A stretch of 64,000 nucleotides of DNA from Buttiauxella noackiae ATCC 51607 (lineage in GTDB: Bacteria; Pseudomonadota; Gammaproteobacteria; Enterobacterales; Enterobacteriaceae), in contig NZ_LXEO01000049.1 in NCBI RefSeq assembly GCF_001654865.1, positions 1 to 64,000 of the forward strand, read 5' to 3'. Below are positions 12,145-21,662 of the stretch, piece after piece (positions within the stretch are counted from its first letter, which is position 1; each line of letters starts with the position of its first letter). The translations under genes and the position numbers were made by a program. Under the pieces are notes generated by a model. It saw nothing but the letters and a program-made list of their open reading frames with translations, was not told the DNA's origin and did no database searches.

Positions 12145-13086
12145 ATGAGACGACTAATTACATCTATTATTATGCTTTCTGCATTTAACCATCTTGCATA
12201 TGCAAATAACCTTGACGACTTAACACCCTCACTAAAATCAGAAAGTTTATCTGTAGGAACATCGTTAGGTATTCTGGGCGGGAAATCTACAGAGCGAGTA
12301 TATGATAACAAAAGCGGTGAAAAAATAAGCCAACTCGATTGGAAAATAAAAAACACTCCTGTTCTTAAAGGGGAAGTAAACTGGGATGCCTGGCAAAGGC
12401 TCACACTTAATGCCAGAGGCTGGACCTCTCTAGCCTCACGCGGCAACACGATGGACGACTATGACTGGCTTGACGATAACAAATCTGGCTGGAGCGACTG
12501 GTCACATCATTCCAATACCCGTCTCAATTACGCTAATGAATTTGATCTCAGTATCAGGGGTTGGTTATTAAAAGCTGACAATTATAAAGTAGCAGCAGTG
12601 GCAGGTTATCAACAAACTCGATTTAGCTGGAGTGCATATGGTGGTAACTATAATTACGACAATGGGACTGATATTGGCTCTTTCACAGATGGTAAGCGCA
12701 CTATTGGTTACCAACAAAAATTTTCGCTACCCTATATCGGCCTTGCAGGTCAATACCTATATCAAGGTATTGAGGTTAATACATTATTGAAATTCAGCGA
12801 TTGGGTAACTGCGAAAGATAATGATGAGCACTATTCCCGAGATACCACATTCCGTGAAAAAACAACCAGCTCTCATTATTATGCGGCCGCAATCGAAGTC
12901 GGATATTATATTACGCCTAATGCAAAAGTCTCCACTGAGTTTGCTTATAACTATTACTCAGAAGGTAAGGGCGGGAGTGAAATGATCAACCGCGCTACAG
13001 GCAAAACAAAGTACACAGACGGTGATGCTGCAGGAATTAAAAACGAAAATTACATCATTTCTGCCGGAATCCACTATCGCTTTTAA
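12145..13086 (+). CDS. Omptin family outer membrane protease
   Basis: This is a 10-stranded beta-barrel aspartyl-type protease of the omptin family (OmpT, Pla, PgtE, Kop), which cleaves peptides at the cell surface in an LPS-dependent way. The ATG at 12145 has TGGAA eight bases upstream and begins a signal peptide (MRRLITSIIMLSAFNHLAYA); an in-frame ATG at 12136 is possible. In 313-residue numbering the catalytic pairs are intact: Asp105/Asp107 (in MDDYDW) and Asp227/His229 (in DNDEHY). NYANEFDL and LPYIGL blocks are conserved, and it ends in aromatic YRF, as expected for BAM insertion. It lies between yheS and yheT, where E. coli has no gene. The lower GC content than its neighbours suggests acquisition. 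The substrate (defence peptides, plasminogen) is unknown. Confidence 0.93.
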   Translation: MRRLITSIIMLSAFNHLAYANNLDDLTPSLKSESLSVGTSLGILGGKSTERVYDNKSGEKISQLDWKIKNTPVLKGEVNWDAWQRLTLNARGWTSLASRGNTMDDYDWLDDNKSGWSDWSHHSNTRLNYANEFDLSIRGWLLKADNYKVAAVAGYQQTRFSWSAYGGNYNYDNGTDIGSFTDGKRTIGYQQKFSLPYIGLAGQYLYQGIEVNTLLKFSDWVTAKDNDEHYSRDTTFREKTTSSHYYAAAIEVGYYITPNAKVSTEFAYNYYSEGKGGSEMINRATGKTKYTDGDAAGIKNENYIISAGIHYRF

Positions 13087-13095
13087 TCAAAAACA

Positions 13096-13119
13096 AACTG
13101 GCCCACTTGTGGGCCAGTT
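13096..13119. terminator. Terminator between omptin and LysE-type gene
   Basis: A perfect 11-bp stem, AACTGGCCCAC (13096-13106) with GTGGGCCAGTT (13109-13119), has a 2-nt spacer. On the minus strand it is followed by TTGTTTTTG, so it best terminates the LysE-type gene. It may also stop omptin transcripts. Confidence 0.7.
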
Positions 13120-13144
13120 ACGCGTTTGAACATTGACTACATTC

Positions 13145-13744
13145 TTAGTGCCAAATCAGCAACACACACGCCGCAGTCAGCAATCCCATAAAGACGTTAA
13201 ACACAGTCCAGGCACGGCGACTACGCAGCAGCGTGCCTATCAAGCTACCAAACGCAATCCAGATGATCCCCGCAACAATGTTCACCAGTGCAATACCGAT
13301 ACTGATTAACACCACAGAATGCAGGTACTGAGAACCCGCCAGACTGAAACTTGCGACAGCACCTAACGCCATCAACCAAGCTTTTGGATTAATGACTTGC
13401 AGCAAACCACCCTGCCAGAATGGAATTGGCTCAGGAGGTGGGGCATCTGTTTCCAGACGTTCGTAGGCCGCCGTACCAATTTTCCAGGCCAACCACAAAA
13501 GGTAAGCACTACCGGCAACTTTCAGAATGAGGTGTAAAGCGGGGTACAATAGAATTAAGCTACCCACACCAAAAGCCACCAATAATAAAATGCACTGCAT
13601 ACCAAGCATGATACCTATCATCAATGGTATGGTGCGCAGGAATCCGTAATTCGCGCCGGATGAAGTGAGTAGCATGTTGTTTGGGCCTGGTGTGATAGCA
13701 GCAACCCAGAGAAAGCCTAGCATTGAGAAAAAAAGCGTTTCCAT
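13145..13744 (-). CDS. LysE/RhtB family amino acid exporter
   Basis: This is an inner-membrane exporter of the LysE/RhtB superfamily, which as a family exports amino acids and related metabolites. The ATG at 13744 (METLFFSMLGFLW) gives 199 residues; a GTG at 13762 is in frame but has no clear SD. The family motif ITPGPNNMLLTSSGANYG occurs in the first membrane segment, and PKAWLMALGAVASFS around residue 120 is also typical. About six membrane segments are visible. It resembles the EamB/YfiK cysteine exporters but the substrate cannot be assigned. With omptin it forms an accessory pair between yheS and yheT. Confidence 0.88.
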   Translation of the reverse strand: METLFFSMLGFLWVAAITPGPNNMLLTSSGANYGFLRTIPLMIGIMLGMQCILLLVAFGVGSLILLYPALHLILKVAGSAYLLWLAWKIGTAAYERLETDAPPPEPIPFWQGGLLQVINPKAWLMALGAVASFSLAGSQYLHSVVLISIGIALVNIVAGIIWIAFGSLIGTLLRSRRAWTVFNVFMGLLTAACVLLIWH

Positions 13745-13749
13745 GAAAT

Positions 13750-13764
13750 GGGTGTTCCACACCC
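13750..13764. repeat. Inverted repeat at LysE-type gene start
   Basis: GGGTGT-TCC-ACACCC is a perfect 6-bp inverted repeat immediately upstream of the chosen start codon, overlapping the alternative GTG. It could be an operator or a start-site hairpin; this is not supported further. Confidence 0.3.
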
Positions 13765-13806
13765 GGTAAAGTTGATTAGCAAACTAAATGAAACTAACAG
13801 TGTGAT

Positions 13807-14823
13807 ATGGCCACGACAAGTCCCGCAGCATTGAATTTTAATCACGAAGACGATGAACAGTTTCGTCCTTTAAAAGGTGTGAGTAATCCACACCTGCAAA
13901 CCATGCTTCCGCGTTTGATTCGCCGTCGCCTCAATTTCAAACCTCACTGGCAGCGTCTGGACATGCCGGATGGGGATTTTGTTGATCTTGCCTGGAGCGA
14001 GGACCCGCGCCTGGCAATGCATAAACCACGGTTAGTCGTTTTTCATGGACTAGAAGGTAGCCTGCACAGCCCATACGCTCACGGTTTAATTGAGGCCGCC
14101 AGCAAGCAAGGCTGGTTAGGCGTGGTAATGCATTTCCGTGGTTGCAGCGGTGTTCCTAATCGCATGAAGCGTATCTACCATTCGGGTGAAACAGAAGATG
14201 GCAGCTTCTTTTTAAACTGGCTATCCGAGCGTTATGGCAAAGTACCAACAGCGGCGGTCGGGTTTTCACTCGGCGGTAATATGCTCGCCTGCCTGATGGC
14301 AAAACAGGGTGCCGATTGTACGCTTCAGGCCGGTGTAGTGGTTTCAGCCCCCCTGATGCTGGAGCATTGCAGCAAGCATATCGAAAAAGGCTTCTCCCGT
14401 GTTTATCAGCACTATCTTTTGAATCTGCTGAAGAAAAATGCCGCGCGTAAGTTAAGAAGTTATCCGGGCACACTCCCGGTAGATATGCGTCAGCTAAAAG
14501 GAATGCGTCGTCTGCGCGAATTTGACGATTTGATTACCTCAAAGATTCACGGCTTTGCTGACGCTATCGATTACTACCGCCAGTGCAGCGCTATGCCGCT
14601 GCTGCCACAAATCAAAACACCGACGCTCATCATCCACGCAAAAGATGACCCATTTATGGATCACCATGTGATCCCTGATAAAGCTATCTTACCTGCCAAT
14701 ATTGAATATCAACTGACACGCTACGGCGGGCACGTTGGATTTGTTGGCGGTACGCTGCGCCGCCCTGAAATGTGGCTTGAGCAACGAATCCCCCAGTGGC
14801 TGTCTAAATTTTTGGACCAGTAA
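13807..14823 (+). CDS. yheT: Putative alpha/beta hydrolase YheT
   Basis: YheT is a 338-residue member of the YheT/ABHD alpha/beta hydrolase family (AB_hydrolase_4). [19 protein letters not shown] near residues 75-95 forms the oxyanion region, and [12 protein letters not shown] near 155 contains the nucleophile serine elbow. DDPFMDHH near 280 supplies the acid, and GGHVGFVGG near 305 the histidine. The substrate is unknown; relatives hydrolyse lipid esters. yheU starts one base after its stop codon, so the two are coupled. Confidence 0.95.
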   Translation: MATTSPAALNFNHEDDEQFRPLKGVSNPHLQTMLPRLIRRRLNFKPHWQRLDMPDGDFVDLAWSEDPRLAMHKPRLVVFHGLEGSLHSPYAHGLIEAASKQGWLGVVMHFRGCSGVPNRMKRIYHSGETEDGSFFLNWLSERYGKVPTAAVGFSLGGNMLACLMAKQGADCTLQAGVVVSAPLMLEHCSKHIEKGFSRVYQHYLLNLLKKNAARKLRSYPGTLPVDMRQLKGMRRLREFDDLITSKIHGFADAIDYYRQCSAMPLLPQIKTPTLIIHAKDDPFMDHHVIPDKAILPANIEYQLTRYGGHVGFVGGTLRRPEMWLEQRIPQWLSKFLDQ

Positions 14824-14824
14824 T

Positions 14825-15043
14825 ATGATGATTCCCTGGCAAGATCTGCCTCCCGAAACGCTTGATAATCTGATTGAATCCTTTGTATTACGCGAAGGCA
14901 CAGATTATGGTGAACAAGAGCGTTCACTGGAGCAGAAAGTGGCCGACGTTAAGCGCCAACTGCAAAGTGGTGAGGCTGTACTGGTATGGTCGGAACTCCA
15001 TGAAACGGTAAATATTATGGCTCGTGGGCAGTTTCGCGGCTAA
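14825..15043 (+). CDS. yheU: YheU family protein
   Basis: This 72-residue conserved protein is of unknown function. The ATG at 14825 ([20 protein letters not shown]) follows the yheT TAA by one base. The sequence is acidic and helical, and nearly collinear with E. coli YheU ([25 protein letters not shown]). The longer frame beginning at 14735 only overlaps yheT and is not needed. It lies between yheT and prkB, as in E. coli. Confidence 0.93.
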   Translation: MMIPWQDLPPETLDNLIESFVLREGTDYGEQERSLEQKVADVKRQLQSGEAVLVWSELHETVNIMARGQFRG

Positions 15044-15074
15044 GCGTTTAACTTCTATACTGCATAATAAAACC

Positions 15075-15107
15075 ACCCTCACCCAGCTATCTCCCTGAGA
15101 GTGAGGG
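15075..15107. repeat. CCCTCAC palindromic intergenic repeat
   Basis: CCCTCAC (15076-15082) and GTGAGGG (15101-15107) flank an inner ATCTCCCTGAGA segment, between yheU and prkB. It shares its ends and TCTCCC core with the larger element at 28859-28952, and is probably a short member of the same enterobacterial repeat type. Confidence 0.5.
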
Positions 15108-15156
15108 CCAGCCCTTACTTACACACACTTGCTATCACCCATGGAGTTGTTGCCTT

Positions 15157-16035
15157 ATGTCAGCCAAACATCCGGTTATTGCCGTTACAGGTTCCAGCGG
15201 CGCGGGAACGACAACCACCAGCCTTGCTTTCCGTAAAATCTTCCAGCAACTCAATTTACGTGCAGCGGAAGTTGAAGGTGACAGTTTCCATCGTTTCACT
15301 CGTCCTGAAATGGATATGGCTATTCGTAAAGCACGCGACCTTGGGCGCCATATCAGCTATTTCGGCCCGGAAGCCAATGACTTTGGTTTACTTGAGCAAA
15401 CTTTCATTGAGTACGGGAAAACCGGGCAAGGTAAGTCACGCAAGTATCTACATACTTACGATGAAGCAGTACCCTGGAACCAAATCCCCGGAACCTTTAC
15501 GCCATGGCAGCCACTACCAGAACCCACTGATGTTTTGTTTTATGAAGGTTTGCACGGCGGTGTGGTCACGCCACAGCATGATGTAGCCAAAGCCGTGGAT
15601 TTACTGGTTGGTGTGGTACCGATTGTGAACCTGGAGTGGATACAAAAACTGGTGCGAGATACCAGCGAGCGCGGGCATTCCCGTGAAGCGGTAATGGATT
15701 CTGTGGTTCGTTCTATGGATGACTATATCAATTACATCACGCCGCAATTCTCTCGCACCCACATCAACTTCCAGCGCGTCCCAACTGTTGATACGTCGAA
15801 CCCATTTGCGGCTCGCGGCATCCCGTCACTGGATGAAAGTTTTGTGGTGATTCATTTTCGCGGGCTGGATGACATCGATTTCCCGTATTTACTCGCCATG
15901 CTACAAGGCTCATTTATTTCGCATATCAATACATTGGTGGTGCCGGGCGGCAAGATGGGGCTGGCGATGGAATTGATTATGACACCGTTAGTGAAACGGT
16001 TGGCGGAAGGGCGAAATATTAATCAGGGCGATTGA
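15157..16035 (+). CDS. prkB: Phosphoribulokinase-like protein PrkB
   Basis: PrkB is a P-loop kinase of the phosphoribulokinase/uridine kinase fold. GSSGAGTTTT at residues 12-21 is the Walker A motif, and DVLFYEGLHGGVV near 126-138 the Walker B region. It has 292 residues. Enterobacteria lack RuBisCO, so the physiological substrate is unclear; the annotation as phosphoribulokinase is by fold only. It lies between yheU and the convergent yhfA. Confidence 0.93.
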   Translation: MSAKHPVIAVTGSSGAGTTTTSLAFRKIFQQLNLRAAEVEGDSFHRFTRPEMDMAIRKARDLGRHISYFGPEANDFGLLEQTFIEYGKTGQGKSRKYLHTYDEAVPWNQIPGTFTPWQPLPEPTDVLFYEGLHGGVVTPQHDVAKAVDLLVGVVPIVNLEWIQKLVRDTSERGHSREAVMDSVVRSMDDYINYITPQFSRTHINFQRVPTVDTSNPFAARGIPSLDESFVVIHFRGLDDIDFPYLLAMLQGSFISHINTLVVPGGKMGLAMELIMTPLVKRLAEGRNINQGD

Positions 16036-16128
16036 TCACCGCCCTTGTCATGACTTATGCCCGTTAGCATTCGATTTGCTGGTGGGCGGCACTCACAACC
16101 CCCTGCTGCTCGAAGGATAACGGATAAA

Positions 16129-16533
16129 TTAGCCTTCAATCACTTCATAGCTATGAGTAACATTGACAGCTTTTTCAAGCATCAGTGCAACAGAGCAGTA
16201 CTTCTCAGCAGAGAGATCTACTGCGCGGGAAACTGCAGCATCTTTTAACTCTTTGCCTGTCACGATGAAATGCAGATTGATATGTGTAAACAAACGCGGA
16301 GCCTCTTCACGGCGCTCAGAGGTCAGTTTCACTTCACAGTCGGTCACGGTGTAGCGGCCTTTTTGCAAAATAGAAACTACGTCAATTGCACTGCAACCGC
16401 CAACGGACATCAGCACCATTTCCATTGGGCTTGGTGCTTTATCACCAGAATTGCCATCCATAAGAATCTGGTGCCCTGAAGCGGATTCACCCAGGAAGGT
16501 AAACCCTTCAACCCATTTCACTCGTGCCTGCAT
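16129..16533 (-). CDS. yhfA: OsmC family protein YhfA
   Basis: YhfA is an OsmC/Ohr-fold protein of 134 residues. The family reduces organic hydroperoxides through two cysteines; here one lies in VGGCSAIDVV near residue 47-56 and the second in AEKYCSVALML near 107-117. The ATG at 16533 (MQARVKWVEGFTFLG) was chosen because it matches E. coli YhfA; the frame extends upstream to 16638 without homology. It is divergent from crp. In E. coli the intervening region makes a divergent RNA involved in crp autoregulation. Confidence 0.94.
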   Translation of the reverse strand: MQARVKWVEGFTFLGESASGHQILMDGNSGDKAPSPMEMVLMSVGGCSAIDVVSILQKGRYTVTDCEVKLTSERREEAPRLFTHINLHFIVTGKELKDAAVSRAVDLSAEKYCSVALMLEKAVNVTHSYEVIEG

Positions 16534-16848
16534 GCTACTTACTCCTGTAGATAAATTACCGTTCAGAGTACGCAGATTCAGCAAATCTGGCAACGGAAGG
16601 CGACATGCGTCAAGCTGAAACGATACAACAGGAGACACTTGTCAAAAGCTATGCTAAAACAATCCAGATGCTACATCGATACATTGACGTAATGCATGTA
16701 TGCAGAGGACATCACTAATTACAGGCAGCAAGAATGACTTGCATGCCATCTCCCCAAGGTGGGGAATATTCTAATTACTTGCAACGCCAGACAGGATGTT
16801 TAGCGTCCTGTCGTTGGTAGCCAGTTATAAAACAGAGGATAACCGCGC
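16534..16848. promoter_or_regulatory. yhfA-crp divergent regulatory region
   Basis: This 315-bp region has no gene. Segments such as AGCTATGCTAAAACA and GCATGTATGCA-AGGAC match the recalled E. coli crp promoter region. The leader contains two hairpins, TCCCC/GGGGA (16751-16765) and GACAGGA/TCCTGTC (16790-16812), in positions comparable to leader stems in E. coli. A GAGGATAACCGCGC segment with the crp SD precedes the start codon. Confidence 0.65.
16701..16716 (+). promoter_or_regulatory. Candidate CRP autoregulatory site before crp
   Basis: TGCAGAGGACATCACT is a degenerate TGTGA-N6-TCACA site corresponding to the autoregulatory CRP site downstream of the E. coli crp start point. The right half (TCACT) is good, the left half weak. 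Support comes mainly from synteny. Confidence 0.45.
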
Positions 16849-17481
16849 ATGGTGCTTGGCAAACCGCAAACAGACCCGACTCTCGAATGGTTCTTGTCCC
16901 ATTGCCACATTCATAAGTATCCATCGAAGAGCACACTCATTCACCAAGGTGAGAAGGCAGAGACGCTGTATTACATCGTCAAGGGCTCTGTGGCTGTTCT
17001 GATTAAAGATGAAGAGGGCAAGGAAATGATCCTCTCCTATCTAAATCAGGGCGATTTCATTGGTGAGTTAGGGCTGTTCGAAGAAGGTCAGGAGCGTAGT
17101 GCCTGGGTTCGTGCTAAAAGTGCCTGTGAAGTGGCTGAAATTTCATATAAAAAATTCCGCCAGCTGATCCAGGTCAACCCAGACATTCTGATGCGCCTTT
17201 CTTCGCAGATGGCACGCCGTCTGCAAGTCACTTCTGAGAAAGTAGGCAACCTGGCATTCCTGGACGTTACCGGTCGTATCGCGCAGACACTGCTGAACCT
17301 TGCTAAACAACCTGATGCAATGACCCACCCGGACGGTATGCAGATTAAAATTACCCGTCAGGAAATCGGTCAGATCGTGGGTTGCTCTCGCGAAACTGTT
17401 GGTCGCATCTTGAAAATGCTGGAAGATCAAAATCTGATCTCCGCTCACGGTAAAACGATCGTCGTATACGGCACTCGTTAA
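16849..17481 (+). CDS. crp: cAMP receptor protein (CRP)
   Basis: CRP is the global cAMP-dependent activator of catabolic genes. The 210 residues have the standard length. The cyclic-nucleotide domain includes [16 protein letters not shown] (~residues 72-87), with the Arg and Ser that bind cAMP phosphate. The long dimerisation helix is ~110-135, and the winged helix has recognition helix [11 protein letters not shown] (~179-189). From memory it differs from E. coli CRP at only about two residues. The ATG follows GAGGATAACCGCGC. Candidate targets in this window include pckA and ppiA/tsgA. Confidence 0.99.
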   Translation: MVLGKPQTDPTLEWFLSHCHIHKYPSKSTLIHQGEKAETLYYIVKGSVAVLIKDEEGKEMILSYLNQGDFIGELGLFEEGQERSAWVRAKSACEVAEISYKKFRQLIQVNPDILMRLSSQMARRLQVTSEKVGNLAFLDVTGRIAQTLLNLAKQPDAMTHPDGMQIKITRQEIGQIVGCSRETVGRILKMLEDQNLISAHGKTIVVYGTR

Positions 17482-17492
17482 TCTCCGTCTAA

Positions 17493-17528
17493 AAAAATGG
17501 CGTGTTACTTCAATAACACGCCATTTTT
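17493..17528 (+). terminator. Rho-independent terminator of crp
   Basis: AAAAATGGCGTGTTA pairs with TAACACGCCATTTTT across a 6-nt loop, 12 bp after the crp stop. Confidence 0.92.
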
Positions 17529-17549
17529 GTCTCAAAAAAACCAAATCTG

Positions 17550-17656
<107 letters not shown>

Positions 17657-17657
17657 T

Positions 17658-19742
17658 ATGTGGCGAAGAGTTATCTACCATCCCGAGGTGAATTACGCAC
17701 TGCGACAAACGCTGGTGCTGTGCCTCCCTGTGGCGGTAGGTTTACTCGTTGGCGATCTCCAGTCTGGCCTGCTTTTCTCGTTAGTTCCTGCCTGCTGCAA
17801 TATTGCGGGCCTTGACACTCCCCATAAGCGCTTCTTCAAACGTTTGATTATTGGCGGCAGCCTTTTTGCCATCAGTAGCTTGATCATGCAGTTGCTACTT
17901 TTGTATACCAGTGTGCCACTGCCTATCATTCTTGTTGTGATGGCACTTTTACTGGGTGTCACGGCAGAAATCAGCTCACTTCACGCGCGTCTACTTCCCG
18001 CTTCACTGATTGCCGCTATTTTTACGCTCAGCATGGCCGGGAATATGCCAATCTGGAAGCCGATGCTACTTTATGTCTCCGGTACGATTTGGTACGGCGT
18101 ATTTAACTGGTTTTGGTTCTGGATGTGGCGCGAGCAGCCATTACGCGAATCATTGAGCCTGCTCTATCGGCAGTTAGCAGATTACTGTGAAGCAAAATAC
18201 GGCATGCTGACTCAACATACCGATCCGGAAAAAGCGCTGCCTCCGCTACTGGCTCGTCAGCAAAAAGCAGTAGATCTCATTACTCAATGCTACCAACAGC
18301 TTCATATGCTGGCGGCGAATCAGCATAACGGCTACAAGCGCTTGCTGCGTGCTTTTCAGGTGGCTTTAGATTTACAGGAACACATCTCGGTAAGCCTTCA
18401 CCAGCCTGCGGAAGTGCAAAAACTCGTCGAGAAAAGCCATGCAGAAGCGGTTATTCGCTGGAATGCCCAGACAATCGCGGCGCGGCTACGTGTACTGGCT
18501 GACGATATTCTTTATCATCGTTATCCACAGCGTTTTACGATGGAAAAACAGATCGATGCCCTTGAGAAAATCGCCCGACAGAATCCAGATAACCCGGTAG
18601 GGCAATTTTGTCATTACCACTTCAGCCGTGTCGCTCGCGTGCTACGCACTCAACGCCCACTCTATGTCCGTGATTTAATGGAAGACCGGCAGCGCCGTTT
18701 GCCGCTGTGGGCGGCATTAAAAAGCTATTTATCATTGAAGTCAGCGGCGCTTCGCAACGCAGCAAGATTGGGTGTGATGCTCACGATAGCCAGTCTGTTA
18801 GGTGCATTTTTACATCTGCCCAAGCCCTACTGGATTTTAATGACGGTAATGTTCGTGACGCAAAACGGCTACGGGGCCACACGTGTTCGAATTCTCCACC
18901 GTTCGGCTGGCACCATCGCAGGCCTTGCCATCGCAGGTATTGCGCTGCACTTCCACTTCCCGCAAAGCATTGCCCTGGGCGCGATGTTGGTCATTACGCT
19001 GGTGAGCTATTTGTTTATTCGCAAAAGCTACGGCTGGGCGACGATAGGCTTTACGGTGACAGCCGTTTATACCCTGCAATTGATAACATTAAGTGCCGAG
19101 CAGTACATCGTCCCTCGCCTGATAGATACCTTGCTAGGCTGTTTGATAGCCTTTGGCGGTATGGTGTGGCTGTGGCCACAATGGCAGAGTGGCTTGTTGC
19201 GCCAGAACGCGCACGATGCGCTGGAAAGGGATCAAAGTGCCATTCGCCTGATTCTAAGTAATGACCCCGAACCAACGCCGCTGGCTTATGAACGCATGAA
19301 GGTCAACCAGGCACATAACGCTCTGTTTAACTCCCTGAATCAAGCAATGCAAGAGCCTGGTTTTAATTCGCATTATCTGGCGGATATGAAACTGTGGGTG
19401 ACACACAGCCAATTTATTGTCGAACATATTAACGCAATGACGACTTTGGCTCGCGAGCACAATATGTTGACGCCAGGCCTTGCCCAGCGTTATTTGCAGT
19501 CATGTGAAATTGCTCTGCAACGATGCCAGCAGCGTCTTCAATATGATGAGCCAGGAGAAACCAATGACGCGAATATTCTGGACCCGCTTGAAGGGCTTCC
19601 AAACGGGCCGCTAAGTACGATGGAGCAACATTTGCAGCGGATACTGGGACATCTGAGCACCATGCATACCATATCTTCAGTTGCATGGCGCCAACGGCCA
19701 CATCATGGTATCTGGCTGAGCCGCCTACGACGGTCCAGCTAA
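17658..19742 (+). CDS. yhfK: YhfK family membrane protein (FUSC-like)
   Basis: This 694-residue inner-membrane protein is related to the FUSC/YccS/AaeB group of putative efflux or small-molecule transporters. It has two membrane bundles (~residues 15-165 and ~375-520), each followed by a cytoplasmic helical region, so the architecture looks duplicated. The ATG at 17658 (MWRRVIYHPEVNYALRQT) matches the E. coli start. The likely SD GAAGGG lies inside the right end of the preceding ERIC element. No substrate is known. It is convergent with argD, with only 3 bp between the stops. Confidence 0.93.
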   Translation: MWRRVIYHPEVNYALRQTLVLCLPVAVGLLVGDLQSGLLFSLVPACCNIAGLDTPHKRFFKRLIIGGSLFAISSLIMQLLLLYTSVPLPIILVVMALLLGVTAEISSLHARLLPASLIAAIFTLSMAGNMPIWKPMLLYVSGTIWYGVFNWFWFWMWREQPLRESLSLLYRQLADYCEAKYGMLTQHTDPEKALPPLLARQQKAVDLITQCYQQLHMLAANQHNGYKRLLRAFQVALDLQEHISVSLHQPAEVQKLVEKSHAEAVIRWNAQTIAARLRVLADDILYHRYPQRFTMEKQIDALEKIARQNPDNPVGQFCHYHFSRVARVLRTQRPLYVRDLMEDRQRRLPLWAALKSYLSLKSAALRNAARLGVMLTIASLLGAFLHLPKPYWILMTVMFVTQNGYGATRVRILHRSAGTIAGLAIAGIALHFHFPQSIALGAMLVITLVSYLFIRKSYGWATIGFTVTAVYTLQLITLSAEQYIVPRLIDTLLGCLIAFGGMVWLWPQWQSGLLRQNAHDALERDQSAIRLILSNDPEPTPLAYERMKVNQAHNALFNSLNQAMQEPGFNSHYLADMKLWVTHSQFIVEHINAMTTLAREHNMLTPGLAQRYLQSCEIALQRCQQRLQYDEPGETNDANILDPLEGLPNGPLSTMEQHLQRILGHLSTMHTISSVAWRQRPHHGIWLSRLRRSS

Positions 19743-19745
19743 GTA

Positions 19746-20984
<1,239 letters not shown>

Positions 20985-20999
20985 TTACGCATAACGCTT

Positions 21000-21034
21000 C
21001 ATGAAATATATTTGAAAATATAGTCATGAAATAT
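21000..21034. promoter_or_regulatory. Direct repeat upstream of argD
   Basis: CATGAAATAT occurs at 21000-21009 and again at 21025-21034 in the AT-rich pabA-argD spacer. ArgR boxes would be expected before argD, but these do not fit the 18-bp palindromic ARG-box consensus well, and their 25-bp spacing is not the usual 21. The operator assignment is tentative. Confidence 0.25.
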
Positions 21035-21065
21035 GCATAAAAAATCATTACCTGGCAATAAAAAA

Positions 21066-21629
21066 TCAACGATTAAGGAAATTAGCTAACAGCCGGTGCC
21101 CCTGCTCACTAAGAATACTTTCCGGGTGGAATTGCACACCCTCCAGGTCAAAATCACGGTGACGGATGCCCATAATCTCTTGTTTGTCCGTCCACGCGGT
21201 CAATTCAAAGCAATCCGGCAGCGATAGCGGGTCGATGACCAAAGAGTGGTAACGCGTGACAGTAAGGGGGTTGTTCAAACCAGTGAATACACCAGAATTG
21301 TTATGCATGATGGCCGATGTTTTACCATGCATCACTTTTTGCGCCCGAACAATAGTTGCACCAAATGCTTGTGCAATAGCCTGGTGGCCAAGACACACAC
21401 CGAGAATCGGTAATTTCCCGGCAAAATGTTGAATCACCGCAAGGGAAATACCCGCTTCATCAGGAGTGCAAGGGCCAGGGGATATGACCAGTTTTTCTGG
21501 TGCCAGGGCAGTGATATCAGAAAGGGTCAGCTCATCGTTACGTTTCACCACCACTTCTGCGCCTAATTCACAAAAGTACTGATAAAGGTTCCAGGTAAAT
21601 GAGTCGTAATTGTCGATAAGCAGTAGCAT
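21066..21629 (-). CDS. pabA: Aminodeoxychorismate synthase glutamine amidotransferase component
   Basis: PabA hydrolyses glutamine and passes ammonia to PabB for 4-amino-4-deoxychorismate synthesis on the folate pathway. The 187-residue class I amidotransferase has nucleophile Cys79 in LGVCLGHQ and the His/Glu of VQFHPES near residues 166-172. [13 protein letters not shown] at the N-terminus is typical of the TrpG/PabA family. It follows fic by about 33 bp on the same strand, as in E. coli. A GGAG SD precedes the ATG. Confidence 0.96.
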   Translation of the reverse strand: MLLLIDNYDSFTWNLYQYFCELGAEVVVKRNDELTLSDITALAPEKLVISPGPCTPDEAGISLAVIQHFAGKLPILGVCLGHQAIAQAFGATIVRAQKVMHGKTSAIMHNNSGVFTGLNNPLTVTRYHSLVIDPLSLPDCFELTAWTDKQEIMGIRHRDFDLEGVQFHPESILSEQGHRLLANFLNR

Positions 21630-21662
21630 CGCGGCTCCGGGGTAAAAAAGAACCGCGCTATT

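Noticed and set aside
18707-19261. 184-residue frame within yhfK
   Set aside because: It is an out-of-frame shadow of the yhfK coding sequence with no recognisable motif.
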